A stretch of 64,000 nucleotides of DNA from Agromyces sp. Root81 (GCF_001429165.1 NZ_LMIR01000002.1:1725261-1789260); one strand, 5' to 3'. Shown: positions 47,076-57,216, counted from the first letter of the stretch. Numbers and translations: made by a program. The notes: a model not told the origin generated them from the letters alone.

Positions 47076-48835
47076 CCGGGCCCATCCTTCCCGACGCCGG
47101 ACGCGAGCGAGTCCGCGCTGAGCTCCGGGGCATCTGGCGCACGCATCGGGGCCGATTCGTCGTGGTCATCGCGCTGTTCGGGGCATCCGCGCTCGCCGGA
47201 CTCGCACCGCCGCGTCTGGTCGGCGTGCTCGTCGACCAGCTCACGGCGGGGGCGGGGCCCGCCGAGGCATCCCTGTACGGTGCCTCGATGCTGGCGTTCG
47301 TGCTGGTGCAGGCCGTGCTCGTGATGTTCGCCATCCGGTCGGCCCTGGTACTCGGCGAAGACGTCTTCACCCACCTGCGCGATCAGTTCATGTCCGATGT
47401 GCTGCAGGTTCCGATGGGGCTCGTCGAGTCGGCCGGCACCGGCGAACTCGTCACGCGCACGACCCAGGACATCAGCTCCGTCTCCGAGACAGTGCGACGG
47501 GCGCTTCCGGAGTCCCTCATCGCGGCGGTCACGGTGATCCTCACGCTCGCCGCCGCCGCGCTGACGTCGCCGCTGATCGCCCCGGCCTACCTCTTGGCGG
47601 TGCCGCTCCTCGTCGTGGTCATGCGGTGGTACATGAGGCGCGCGGTCGGCGTGTACGAACGTCTGGGAGCCAGCTACGGCCCGCTCTTCGCGTCGCTCAC
47701 CGAGACGGCGAACGGCGCCCGCACCGTGGAGGCGCTGAACCTCGCCGACGTGCGCAACCGGTCGATCGACGACGTGCTCGCGCGCCACTGGGTCACCGCC
47801 GTCGGGCGCATCCAGCTGCGCATGGTCGTGCTGCCGTGGTCGAACCTCGCCTTCGCGATCCCGGTGTTCGCATCGCTCGCCTGGGGCGGATGGCTGTCGA
47901 TTCAGGGCCAGGTCTCGATCGGCACGGTGGTCACCGTCACGCTCTACGCCGCGGCACTGGTCGCCCCGCTCGAGGCGCTGATCGGGTGGACCGACGAGTT
48001 GCAGAAGGGCCTCGTCTCGTTCGCCCGCATCCTCGGCGTCGGCGAGGTGCGCGAGCAGGCGGGCGGTGATGCGCTGCCGTCGTCGACCGACGTCGAGCTG
48101 CGCGACGTGCGATTCGCCTACCGCACGGGCCACGAGGTGCTGCACGGCGTCTCGCTGCGCATCGTCCCGGGCGAGCGGCTCGCCATCGTCGGGGCATCCG
48201 GTGCCGGCAAGTCGACGCTCGCTCGACTGCTCGCCGGAATCGATGATCCCACCGAGGGTCGCGCGATGATCGGTGGTGTCGACGTGCGGGAGGTCCCGCT
48301 CGAGCGCCGTCGCCGCGAAGTGCTGCTCGTGACGCAGGAGAGCCACATCTTCGCCGCCAGCGTGCTCGACAACGTCCGTCTCGCCCAGACCGACGCGAGC
48401 GACGACGAGGTGCTGCAGGCCCTGCAGGCCACCGGTGCGGCGGACTGGATCGATCGACTGCCTGACGGGCGGGACACGGCGGTCGGCTCGGGCGGGCACT
48501 CGTTGACCGGCGCCCAGGAGCAGCAGCTCGCTCTCGCGCGGGTCGTGCTGGCCGACCCGCACACGCTGATCCTCGACGAAGCGACCTCGGCCATCGACCC
48601 GACGGCCGCGCGCGATCTCGAGGCCGCGCTCGCCGCGGTGATGGAGGGCCGGACCGTGATCGCGATCGCCCACCGTCTCGCCACGGCGTACGACGCCGAT
48701 CGCATCGCGGTGATCGACGCGGGCCAGCTCGTCGAACTCGGAACCCACGAGGAACTGCTCGCGCGTGGCGGCAGCTATGCCGATCTGTGGCGGGCGTGGA
48801 GCGCCGACGGCGGGAGTTCGCAGGGGGTCGACTGA
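47072..48835 (+). CDS. ABC exporter half with intact Walker motifs (subunit 2)
   Basis: A 587-residue partner of subunit 1. Membrane domain about 20-320, then an ATPase domain with Walker A GASGAGKST (374-382), Walker B LILDEA (Asp502, Glu503) and switch His in AIAHRL. Its signature is LTGAQ (478-482) instead of LSGGQ. So the heterodimer has one working site (Walker motifs here, signature from subunit 1) and one dead site. Similar asymmetry is known for heterodimeric exporters, but here both defects fall on the same site and are nearly complete. Confidence 0.88.
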   Translation: MTGPILPDAGRERVRAELRGIWRTHRGRFVVVIALFGASALAGLAPPRLVGVLVDQLTAGAGPAEASLYGASMLAFVLVQAVLVMFAIRSALVLGEDVFTHLRDQFMSDVLQVPMGLVESAGTGELVTRTTQDISSVSETVRRALPESLIAAVTVILTLAAAALTSPLIAPAYLLAVPLLVVVMRWYMRRAVGVYERLGASYGPLFASLTETANGARTVEALNLADVRNRSIDDVLARHWVTAVGRIQLRMVVLPWSNLAFAIPVFASLAWGGWLSIQGQVSIGTVVTVTLYAAALVAPLEALIGWTDELQKGLVSFARILGVGEVREQAGGDALPSSTDVELRDVRFAYRTGHEVLHGVSLRIVPGERLAIVGASGAGKSTLARLLAGIDDPTEGRAMIGGVDVREVPLERRRREVLLVTQESHIFAASVLDNVRLAQTDASDDEVLQALQATGAADWIDRLPDGRDTAVGSGGHSLTGAQEQQLALARVVLADPHTLILDEATSAIDPTAARDLEAALAAVMEGRTVIAIAHRLATAYDADRIAVIDAGQLVELGTHEELLARGGSYADLWRAWSADGGSSQGVD

Positions 48836-48917
48836 CGCCGCTGCGATCGCCCACCGTCGGCCGGTCGAGGGAGAACGAGGTCGCGGAGGGCGAGTTCGGG
48901 CTCGAGACGGTTCGCGA

Positions 48918-49640
48918 TCAGCCGCCGGTCGCGTCGTCGAGTCCGGAGATGACCCGGTCCAGACCGTACTCCCATGCCCGCTCGGCATCGTGCGGGCCGC
49001 CCATCGCCTCCCCGGCCGCGCGACCGACCCGCTGCGCGAGTGCGAAGTCGTCGCCCACGTAGCGGGCCAGGCTCGCGACCGACTCCTCCCAGAGCTGTCC
49101 GAAGTCGCCGGTCGCGGGCCGCGTCACGATTCTCGAGGCCGACGACCGCACGAAGTCGAGCACGAAGGTCAGCGCCGCATCGCGATGGATGTCGCCGATC
49201 GAGGTGCCGTCGAAGGCGCGCAGCTCGTGGTCGTACTTCGCGATCGTCCCGGGGCCGAGGGCGGTGCGCGGGTCGGCGACGTCGAGCAGCCAGGGGTGGG
49301 CGCGCAGGAGCGCGAGGTTGTCGTCGGCGACCCGGCGTACCCGGGTGCGCCACGCTGCCCGCCCGAACGGCGTCGGCGTCATCCGCGCGTGCGCGTGGTC
49401 GGTCATCAGCACGAGCAGGTCGTCGCGGCTGTTGACGTGGGTGTACACCGACATCGCCGTCATCTCGAGCGACTGCGCGAGCGCGCGCACGGTGACGGCG
49501 GCGAGGCCGCCCTCGTCGGCGAGGGCGATCGCGCGTGCGACGACGTCGCCGGTCGAGTAGCGCGCCCTGGGGCCGCGGCTGCCGCCGGTGGGCGCACTCG
49601 GGCTGTCGCGCCACAGCAGGTCGACCAGGGGTCTGGGCAT
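48918..49640 (-). CDS. TetR family regulator with TetR_C-like ligand domain
   Basis: A 240-residue regulator: after a 30-residue Pro/Arg-rich start, a helix-turn-helix (DVVARAIALADEGGLAAVTVRALAQSLEM, ending SVYTHVNSRDDLL) as in tetracycline-repressor-class proteins, then a long ligand domain. GGAAGG lies 8 nt before ATG 49640; a further in-frame ATG 33 nt upstream is less likely. Divergent from the VOC gene, with palindromes between them, so it probably represses both. Confidence 0.85.
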   Translation of the reverse strand: MPRPLVDLLWRDSPSAPTGGSRGPRARYSTGDVVARAIALADEGGLAAVTVRALAQSLEMTAMSVYTHVNSRDDLLVLMTDHAHARMTPTPFGRAAWRTRVRRVADDNLALLRAHPWLLDVADPRTALGPGTIAKYDHELRAFDGTSIGDIHRDAALTFVLDFVRSSASRIVTRPATGDFGQLWEESVASLARYVGDDFALAQRVGRAAGEAMGGPHDAERAWEYGLDRVISGLDDATGG

Positions 49641-49672
49641 CGCGGGGCCTTCCTCGGAATACTTCCACAACA

Positions 49673-49706
49673 TTGTACGTTGTAGACCGTACTGTACGTC
49701 GTACAG
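49673..49706. promoter_or_regulatory. TetR operators
   Basis: CTGTACG-T-CGTACAG (49692-49706) is a perfect palindrome; TTGTACGTTGTAGA (49673-49686) is an imperfect copy. Confidence 0.65.
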
Positions 49707-49727
49707 GGTTTACTGACAGGAGATTCG

Positions 49728-50117
49728 ATGAACATCACCCAGACCGCCCTCTCGCTGAACGTCGCCGACGTCGGCGCCTCGGCGGGCTTCGCCGAGACCT
49801 TCTTCGGTTACGAAGCGGCCATGGCGGCCGACGGGTTCGTGTCGCTCCGGCATCCCGACTCGAACACGAACCTGATCTTCCTGGCCACGGGCCTGTCCAC
49901 CTTCAAGCCGAGCGAGATCGCAGGCTCAGCGGGGCAGGGGCTGCTGCTCGTCTTCGTCGTCGACGACCTCGACGGCGAGTTCGCGCGCATCGAGGCGGCC
50001 GGTGCCCGAGTCGTGACGCCTCCGGAGACCGAGCCGTGGGGTGAGCGCTTCTGCCAGTTCGCCGATCCGAACGGGCTCATCTGGCAGCTCGTGCAGTGGG
50101 TCGACCAGCCCGCTTGA
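49728..50117 (+). CDS. VOC/glyoxalase-fold protein
   Basis: A 129-residue vicinal-oxygen-chelate protein: paired beta-alpha-beta-beta-beta units with SLNVADVGASAGFAETFFGY at the start and FCQFADPNGLIWQLVQW at the end. Relatives include bleomycin-type resistance proteins and dioxygenases. AGGAG lies 5 nt before ATG 49728. TetR control suggests induction by a small toxic molecule; this is inference. Confidence 0.87.
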   Translation: MNITQTALSLNVADVGASAGFAETFFGYEAAMAADGFVSLRHPDSNTNLIFLATGLSTFKPSEIAGSAGQGLLLVFVVDDLDGEFARIEAAGARVVTPPETEPWGERFCQFADPNGLIWQLVQWVDQPA

Positions 50118-50258
50118 GCACGGAGGGGGCGACGCGCTCCGCGCCTCGCCCCCTCACCTGCTGGCCTCGTCAGGCCCGCGGCGGCATGCGGGAGCCTGCA
50201 GCGCGACGACGGCATCGAGGAACCGGCGGTGTCCAACCGCTGACGCCGAGATATCGCT

Positions 50259-50283
50259 GCCGGGGCCGATCCTTGGCCCCGGC
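50259..50283. terminator. hairpin between convergent genes
   Basis: GCCGGGGCC/GGCCCCGGC with a 7-nt loop, in the 198-bp gap between the VOC stop and the acetyltransferase stop. Nothing else was recognised in that gap. Confidence 0.6.
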
Positions 50284-50315
50284 GGCCGGCCGGGCGCACA
50301 CATCGTGGTGGGAGT

Positions 50316-50825
50316 TCAGCCCCGGGTTGGCGCCCCAGAACCGAACGCCAGATGGAACCGCGTGTAGCTCTCGAACCGCTCGCTCTCCTGGAAGCCGAGG
50401 CGTTCGAGCAGGCGGATGCTCGGAGTATTGCCGTGGGTGACTCCGGCGAAGACATCTGTCGCGCCGAGTGTCATACGGGCATGCTCCAACAATGAGCGCA
50501 TGGCCTCGGTCGCGATGCCTCTCCCGGTTGCGGCCTCGGCGAGCCAGTACCCGGAGCCGTAACGCGGGGGGTCGACCGGTACCAGGCTCACGATCCCCTG
50601 CAGTATGCGGCCGTCGAACACACCGAAGTAGTGCTCGGCGACCTCGGCCCGCTCGAGCATCGCCGCCAGTTCCGCGTCGGTCATCTCCACCAGGTCGCCG
50701 TAGTCGCCGTTGCGCGTCAGGTGCGCACGATTCTCGCGGATGACGCGACCGAGGTCGGCGGCTTCGCTCGGCCGCATCGGCCGGAGAGTGACGCCGGTGA
50801 GCGCCGTCGCGATGCCGTCGATCAC
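50316..50825 (-). CDS. GNAT N-acetyltransferase, RimJ/RimL-like
   Basis: A 169-residue acetyltransferase: TLRPMRPSEAADLGRVIRENR at the start, YWLAEAATGRGIATEAMRSL as the acetyl-CoA loop (Q/R-x-x-G-x-A/G) and NTPSIRLLERLGFQESERF at the end, typical of ribosomal-protein-type acetyltransferases. The start is GTG 50825, which overlaps the stop of the upstream kinase-like gene (GTGA), so both are translated together. Confidence 0.8.
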   Translation of the reverse strand: MIDGIATALTGVTLRPMRPSEAADLGRVIRENRAHLTRNGDYGDLVEMTDAELAAMLERAEVAEHYFGVFDGRILQGIVSLVPVDPPRYGSGYWLAEAATGRGIATEAMRSLLEHARMTLGATDVFAGVTHGNTPSIRLLERLGFQESERFESYTRFHLAFGSGAPTRG

Positions 50826-51442
50826 GTCAGTCCTGCGATGCCCGAAGCAGCATGGCGCCGACTCTCGAGTTCGCCCCGCACCCACGCTTCGACGAGCCGA
50901 GCCGTCTGGGCGGGAGTGAGCGAGTCGGTGTCGACGATCTCGGCACGCCATTGCGGATCTCCGGGGCGGGCGTCGGCCCATCTCGACCACTGCATGGGCA
51001 CATCGCTGGACACGCGAATCACCTCGGGCGCGTGGGTGGGATCGATCGTGTGCGCACGGAACCAATCGCCGAACCGGTTGTGGTGCATGATCGCCCCGGG
51101 GTCCTCGCCGCGCTGCAGCAACCGTTCGCTGCGCACCTCGGGTGAGCAGTGCAGCAGGCACACGGCGATGCCCTCGAGTCGATCGGCCGATGGTGCCGCG
51201 AGGAGCTCGCCCATCGGCACCTGTCCGCACAGCAGCACGTGCGCGCCGTCCGCCTGGGCTGCCAGTGCCTGCTGGGCCCAGTGCTCGATGGCGCCGTGTC
51301 GCCAAGCGGTGTCTGCGTCGTCGGGTACGCCGATCGAATCGAACTCCACGCAGTGGACCGGCGTCCCCCAGTCGACGGTCTCGAGATGGGCAAGTACCGT
51401 CGATTTTCCCGCCCCACTGGCGCCGGTCAATGAGAACAGCAT
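50822..51442 (-). CDS. P-loop NTPase, small-molecule kinase-like
   Basis: A 206-residue P-loop protein: FSLTGASGAGKSTVLAHL (Walker A, residues 7-15), VEFDSIG and a lid-like ERLLQRGEDP segment, resembling adenylylsulfate or gluconate kinase-like ATPases. No exact family assigned. GGGAG precedes ATG 51442. It starts only 28 bp after the GH172 stop, so it may ride on the LacI-controlled message, which would make a link to the sugar system possible but unproven. Confidence 0.7.
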   Translation of the reverse strand: MLFSLTGASGAGKSTVLAHLETVDWGTPVHCVEFDSIGVPDDADTAWRHGAIEHWAQQALAAQADGAHVLLCGQVPMGELLAAPSADRLEGIAVCLLHCSPEVRSERLLQRGEDPGAIMHHNRFGDWFRAHTIDPTHAPEVIRVSSDVPMQWSRWADARPGDPQWRAEIVDTDSLTPAQTARLVEAWVRGELESRRHAASGIAGLT

Positions 51443-51470
51443 TCGTCTCCCTCTTCCCGCGGGCCGAACC

Positions 51471-52613
<1,143 letters not shown>

Positions 52614-52642
52614 GATCTGCCACTTCCTCGTGTCGGCGCGGC

Positions 52643-52684
52643 AGGGTACCCGCGCTGCTGGAATCGATTTCAACACTGTAGGGT
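52643..52684. promoter_or_regulatory. shared LacI-type operator between GH172 and lacI
   Basis: TGGAATCGATTTCA at 52659-52672. Rightward -10 TAGGGT (52679-52684) serves lacI; leftward TTGAAA (52673-52668) and TACCCT (52648-52643) serve GH172. One repressor site would control both. Confidence 0.75.
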
Positions 52685-52728
52685 TGGCTCACCGGCATGT
52701 CAACGCGAGCCGGCGCAGGGCAGGGCGC

Positions 52729-53739
52729 ATGGCGACGATCTACGAGGTGGCGAAACTCGCCGGGGTCTCCCCGGCGACGGTTTCGCGCGTGTTCAACGGA
52801 GTGGCGGTCTCCGACGAGAAGTCGGCCGCGGTGCGGGACGCCGCGCGAGCGCTCAGGTTCACGCCCAATCGCACCGCCCGCACGCTCCGCAAGCAGGAGT
52901 CCGAGGTCATCGCCCTCGTCATCCCCGACATCGAGAACCCGTACTTCACCGAGCTTGCACGGGGGGTCGAAGACGTCGCGCAGAGCGCCGGATTCTCCGT
53001 CGTGCTGTGCAACACCGACTCGCAGGTCGAGAAGGAGGCCACCTACCTCCAGATCGCGATATCCGAGCACATGGCGGGTGTGATCCTCGCCGCGGCATCC
53101 GATCAGACCAATCTCGACGACATCCGCGCCGCGGGCCGGCCGGTCGTCGCGGTCGACCGGAGCACGGGCTACGACATCGACGGCGTGATCATGGCCAATC
53201 GAACGTCGGGCCAGGCGGCGACCGAGCACCTCGCGCAGGCCGGATACCGGCGCATCGCGTGCATCACCGGCCCCCAGCACATCGAGACGGCGGCCGAGCG
53301 CGCGGAGGGCTGGCGCGCGGTCATGGCGCGGCGGTTCCCCGAGGTCGACGCCGACGAGCTGCTGCGGTACTCGACCTTCCGCGTCGACGGCGGGCGCGAG
53401 TCGATGGAGGCGCTGCTCGCGCTTCCCGAGCCGCCCGACGCGGTGGTCGCGGCCAACAACCTCCTCGGTGTCGGCGCCATCCAGGTGCTGACCGAGCACG
53501 GCCTCACCCCGCCCAAGCTCGGGGTCGCGGTCGTCGGCTCGCTGCCGTTCACCACCCTGTCGCCGAGCGCGGTCACCCTGGTGAAGCTGCCGGCGAGGCA
53601 CATGGGCGTGACCGCGGCGAAGATGCTGCTCGAGCGCATCTCGGGCGACGATCAGCAGGCGCGCACGGTCGTGCTGCGCGGCGAGGTGCAGCCGGCCCGA
53701 CCGGCCGGCGACGCGCTGATTCCCACGACGTCGAAGTGA
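52729..53739 (+). CDS. LacI family repressor of the D-arabinan regulon
   Basis: A 336-residue LacI protein: N-terminal helix-turn-helix ATIYEVAKLAGVSPATVSRV and hinge TPNRTARTLRKQES, then a periplasmic-binding-like ligand domain (VIALVIPDIENPYFTELARG, ending with the LVKLPARHMGVTAAKMLLERI dimer segment). The ATG at 52729 fits the HTH start and has AGGGC upstream; the frame opens earlier but across the operator. It has an operator in its own promoter and four more in the window, so it is the obvious common regulator. Confidence 0.92.
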   Translation: MATIYEVAKLAGVSPATVSRVFNGVAVSDEKSAAVRDAARALRFTPNRTARTLRKQESEVIALVIPDIENPYFTELARGVEDVAQSAGFSVVLCNTDSQVEKEATYLQIAISEHMAGVILAAASDQTNLDDIRAAGRPVVAVDRSTGYDIDGVIMANRTSGQAATEHLAQAGYRRIACITGPQHIETAAERAEGWRAVMARRFPEVDADELLRYSTFRVDGGRESMEALLALPEPPDAVVAANNLLGVGAIQVLTEHGLTPPKLGVAVVGSLPFTTLSPSAVTLVKLPARHMGVTAAKMLLERISGDDQQARTVVLRGEVQPARPAGDALIPTTSK

Positions 53740-53764
53740 CGACACCCGGCTCGGCGGGGCGGAG

Positions 53765-55486
53765 TCACATTCGGAGCGGCGCGCCGATGCCCAGCAGGTC
53801 GAGGCCACGCACGAGCACGGCCTCGGTCTGGCGGCAGAGGCGGAGCCGCGCGTCGCGATCGGCCGCCTCCGCGCGGAGGATCGGGACGGCGTCGTAGAAC
53901 GCTGCGAATCGCTTCGCGACCTGGTAGAGCAGAGCGCAGAGCCGGTGGGGTTCGAAGGACTCGCCCGCCGCTCGTGCGGTGGCGTCGAAGTCGAGCAGCT
54001 GCAGCGCCAGCTCGCGTGCTTCGGGGGTGTCGAGGGTGATCGCCGCGTTCGGATCGTGACCCTTCGACGCCGGGTGCGAGAAGACGGAGCGGACGCGGGT
54101 CACCGCGTATTGCAGGTACGGACCCGTGTTCCCGACCGGGGCGAGCATCCGGTCGAGGTCGAACATGTAGCCGGTGTCGTGCGGCACCGAGAGGTCGGCG
54201 TACTTGATCGCGCCGATCGCGACCGCACGGGCCGCGCGTTCGCGCTCGTCGTCGTCCTCGATCGCGCGCTCGCGATCCGTGGCCGCCGCCGCTCGGCGGT
54301 AGGCCTCGTCGATCAGGCTCGCCAGGGTGACGCCGTCGCCGCTCCGGGTGCGGAGCAGCTTGTTGTCGGCGCCCACGACGTTCCCGATCTTCACGTGGAC
54401 GGTCTCGGTCGTCGGCGGGAGCCAGCCGGCTTCACGGGCGACGGCCCAGACCATCTCGAGGTGCGTCGCCTGGGGTTCGCCGATCACGTAGACCGCCTGA
54501 TCCGCTTTCAGCACCGTCGCGCGATATCGGATGGTCGCCAGGTCGGTCGTGGCGTAGCCGTATCCGCCGTCGCCCTTCCGGATGATCAGCGGGGCCGGGG
54601 CGCCGTCGCGACCGGTGAATCCCTGGGGGAAGGCGCACAGGGCGCCATCGCTGACGCGGGCGAGGCCGAGCGCTTCGAGTTCGGCGCAGATGTCGGCGAG
54701 CTCGTCGTTGTAGGAGCTCTCTCCGGCCAGGTCCTCATCGGTCAGGGACACGTCGAGGCTGCCGTACACCCTCCGGAAGTAGGCCTTCGACGCGTCGACG
54801 AGATCGGTCCACCGTTCGAGCGTCGCGGCATCGCCCGCCTGGAGGAGCACCACGCGCCGGCGAGCGCGCTCGGCGAACGCGGGTGACGCGTCGAACTTCG
54901 CGCGCGCCGCCCGGTAGAAGGCGTTGGGGGCGTCGGCCATCCGATCGAGCTCCGCCGGCCCCGGTCCGAGGTCGAGCGAGTGCTCGATGAGCATGCCGAA
55001 CGGGGTGCCCCAGTCGCCGATGTGGTTCTGGCGGACGACCGTGTGCCCGTTCCACTCCAGCATGCGCGCAAGCGCGTCGCCGACGACGGTCGTCCGAAGA
55101 TGGCCGACGTGCATCTCCTTGGCCACGTTCGGCGAGGAGTAGTCGATCACGACGCGTCGACCCGTTGCGTCGTGTCGCTCCACGACGGCGAGCGAGGAGA
55201 GCTGCTCCGCGATCCAGTCGGTCGAGAGCTCGAGGTTCACGTACCCGGGCCCGGTCACTTCGGCGCGCGCGATCGGGCCGTCGGTCGGGATCCGGTCGAC
55301 GACCTGCTGTGCGAGGTCGCGTGGGCGCAGTCCGCGCGCGGGGCCGAGCGACAGGGCGGCGTTGCTCTGCAGGTCCGCGAAGCGCGATTCCCGGATCACC
55401 GGGTCGACGCCGGCGGGCTCGACGCCGAGCACTTCGGCGATCGCGCGCGCTGCGACGGTCGCCACGGCAGCTGTCGGGCTCTCCAC
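53765..55486 (-). CDS. argS: arginyl-tRNA synthetase
   Basis: A 573-residue class I synthetase: the HIGH signature is HVGH in SSPNVAKEMHVGHLRTTVVGD, the QNHIGDWGTPFGMLIEH segment is ArgS-specific, the KMSKS site is the relaxed NKLLRTRSGD, and the C-terminal anticodon domain has VGNTGPYLQYAVTRVRS. The start GTG 55486 has a TACACT -10 6 nt upstream (leaderless). It sits between lacI and the kinase, has no LacI operator of its own, and may be a second copy beside a housekeeping argS elsewhere. Confidence 0.9.
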   Translation of the reverse strand: MESPTAAVATVAARAIAEVLGVEPAGVDPVIRESRFADLQSNAALSLGPARGLRPRDLAQQVVDRIPTDGPIARAEVTGPGYVNLELSTDWIAEQLSSLAVVERHDATGRRVVIDYSSPNVAKEMHVGHLRTTVVGDALARMLEWNGHTVVRQNHIGDWGTPFGMLIEHSLDLGPGPAELDRMADAPNAFYRAARAKFDASPAFAERARRRVVLLQAGDAATLERWTDLVDASKAYFRRVYGSLDVSLTDEDLAGESSYNDELADICAELEALGLARVSDGALCAFPQGFTGRDGAPAPLIIRKGDGGYGYATTDLATIRYRATVLKADQAVYVIGEPQATHLEMVWAVAREAGWLPPTTETVHVKIGNVVGADNKLLRTRSGDGVTLASLIDEAYRRAAAATDRERAIEDDDERERAARAVAIGAIKYADLSVPHDTGYMFDLDRMLAPVGNTGPYLQYAVTRVRSVFSHPASKGHDPNAAITLDTPEARELALQLLDFDATARAAGESFEPHRLCALLYQVAKRFAAFYDAVPILRAEAADRDARLRLCRQTEAVLVRGLDLLGIGAPLRM

Positions 55487-55492
55487 GCGTGG

Positions 55493-55498
55493 AGTGTA
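55493..55498 (-). promoter_or_regulatory. -10 hexamer of a probable leaderless argS mRNA
   Basis: Minus-strand TACACT, 6 nt before the GTG at 55486. Confidence 0.45.
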
Positions 55499-55553
55499 TC
55501 GAACGTCGGGGGCCCGGATGTCGTCGGATCTCACGTCGATTGCGGCGCTTCGA

Positions 55554-55582
55554 TTGATCATGAAATCGATTTCGCCTAGAGT
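55554..55582 (+). promoter_or_regulatory. LacI-type operator in the kinase-GH116-isomerase promoter
   Basis: TTGATC (55554-55559), 17-nt spacer, TAGAGT (55577-55582), with the operator TGAAATCGATTTCG (55561-55574) filling the spacer, the same design as at 39671. Confidence 0.85.
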
Positions 55583-55623
55583 TGCCGACGACGCCACACT
55601 GGCTGCGATCAAGGAGGAACGCC

Positions 55624-57216
55624 ATGCCGAAGCGGTGCACGCTCGGAGTCGACATCGGCACCTCGAGCAGCAAGGGCGTGCTCGTCGCGGCAGACGGCGA
55701 GATCATCGCGACCGCCACGGCGGCGCACGAGGTGCAGCGCCCGCATGCCGGCTGGGTCGAGATGGACGGCCGCATCTGGTGGGACGAGTTCGTGGAGCTC
55801 TCGCGGCGACTGCTGGCCGAGGCATCCGCTCTCGGTATCGCGGTCGAGGTGATCGGCGTCGGCGTCAGCGGCATGGGCCCATGCATCCTCCTGGTCGACG
55901 AGCACGACGGACCGGTGCGCCCCGCGATCCTGTACGGCGTCGACACGAGGGCGGCGGCGCAGATCGAGCGGATGTCGCAGCAGCTCGGCCGCGACGAGAT
56001 CACGCGGGTCGGCGGCTCGACCCTCACCTCGCAGGCGGGCGGGCCGAAGATCGGCTGGGTCGCCGACGAGGAGCCCGATGCGTTCGCCCGGGCCCGCCGA
56101 CTCTTCATGCCCGCCTCGTGGCTCGTGCGCAGGCTGACCGGGGCCTACGTGCTCGACCACCAGTCGGCGAGCCAGGTCTCCCCGCTCTACGACATCGAGG
56201 CCGAGACCTGGCACGAGCCGTGGTGGAGCCGCTTCGCCGAGGGCATCGAAGCGCCGCCGCTCGCGTGGGCGGGCGACATCGTCGGCACGGTCACGAAGGC
56301 CGCGGCCGAGGCCACCGGCATCCCGGCCGGCACGCCCGTCATCGCCGGCACGATCGACGCATGGACCGAGGCGGTCAGCGTCGGCGCCCACGGCGCCGGC
56401 GACCTCATGCTCATGTACGGCACGACGATGTTCCTCATCGCGACGGGGGAGGAGACCCTGCGCACGCCGTCGATGTGGACCACGGTCGGCGCCTTCCCCG
56501 GCACCCGCAACCTCGCCGGCGGGCTCGCGACCTCCGGCGCCCTCACTGGCTGGCTGAAGGAGCTCACCGACGCCGACTACCCGACCCTGCTCGCCGAGGC
56601 AGCCGAGTCCGGCGTCGGTGCGGGCGGGCTCGTGATGCTGCCCTACTTCGCGGGGGAGCGCACCCCGATCCTCGATCCCGACGCCCGCGGCGTGGTCGCC
56701 GGGCTCACCCTCAGCCACACCCGCGGCGACTTGTACCGGGCCGCGCTCGAGGCGACCGCGCTCGGCGTGCGGCACAACGTCGAGACGATGCGCGCCGCGG
56801 GAGCCGACATCCGCCGCATCGTCGCCGTCGGCGGCGGCACGCAGGGCTCGCTGTGGCTGCAGATCGTGTCGGATGCCACGGGGCTCGTGCAGGAGGTGCC
56901 GCAGACGACGATCGGGGCGAGCTACGGCGCGGCCTTCCTCGCCGCGGTGGCCACCGCCGGAAGCGCGCCGGCCGATGAGCCGCCGAGCATCGCCGACTGG
57001 AACCCCGTCGCGACGACGATCCGGCCACGGGCAGAGGTCGCCGCCGACTACGACGTGCTCTTCGATCGCTACCTGCGGCTGTACACCTCGACGAAGGAGC
57101 TCGTGCACGAGCTCGCGGCGGCGCAGCGCGCCGAGCCGGCGGGCGAGCACGAGCGGGTCCGCGACGAGCAGGCCGGCGACGAGCGGGTCGGCGACGAGCA
57201 GGAGGTCGCGCGATGA
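55624..57216 (+). CDS. FGGY carbohydrate kinase, putative D-ribulokinase
   Basis: A 530-residue FGGY kinase (xylulokinase-like). Motifs: the first phosphate loop GVDIGTSSSKGVLV, VGVSGMGPCILLVDE, LMYGTTMFLI in the middle and the C-terminal adenosine loop VGGGTQGSLWLQIVSDATG. In the inferred pathway it phosphorylates D-ribulose to D-ribulose 5-phosphate; D-xylulose or L-ribulose are alternatives. The last 25 residues are an unusual charged repeat (EHERVRDEQ, GDERVGDEQ). AAGGAGG stands 6 nt before ATG 55624. First of three genes with ATGA overlaps. Confidence 0.88.
   Translation: MPKRCTLGVDIGTSSSKGVLVAADGEIIATATAAHEVQRPHAGWVEMDGRIWWDEFVELSRRLLAEASALGIAVEVIGVGVSGMGPCILLVDEHDGPVRPAILYGVDTRAAAQIERMSQQLGRDEITRVGGSTLTSQAGGPKIGWVADEEPDAFARARRLFMPASWLVRRLTGAYVLDHQSASQVSPLYDIEAETWHEPWWSRFAEGIEAPPLAWAGDIVGTVTKAAAEATGIPAGTPVIAGTIDAWTEAVSVGAHGAGDLMLMYGTTMFLIATGEETLRTPSMWTTVGAFPGTRNLAGGLATSGALTGWLKELTDADYPTLLAEAAESGVGAGGLVMLPYFAGERTPILDPDARGVVAGLTLSHTRGDLYRAALEATALGVRHNVETMRAAGADIRRIVAVGGGTQGSLWLQIVSDATGLVQEVPQTTIGASYGAAFLAAVATAGSAPADEPPSIADWNPVATTIRPRAEVAADYDVLFDRYLRLYTSTKELVHELAAAQRAEPAGEHERVRDEQAGDERVGDEQEVAR

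Noticed and set aside
45291-48835. ATPase of the sugar importer
   Set aside because: Both proteins have fused six-helix membrane domains and are exporters of the heterodimeric type.
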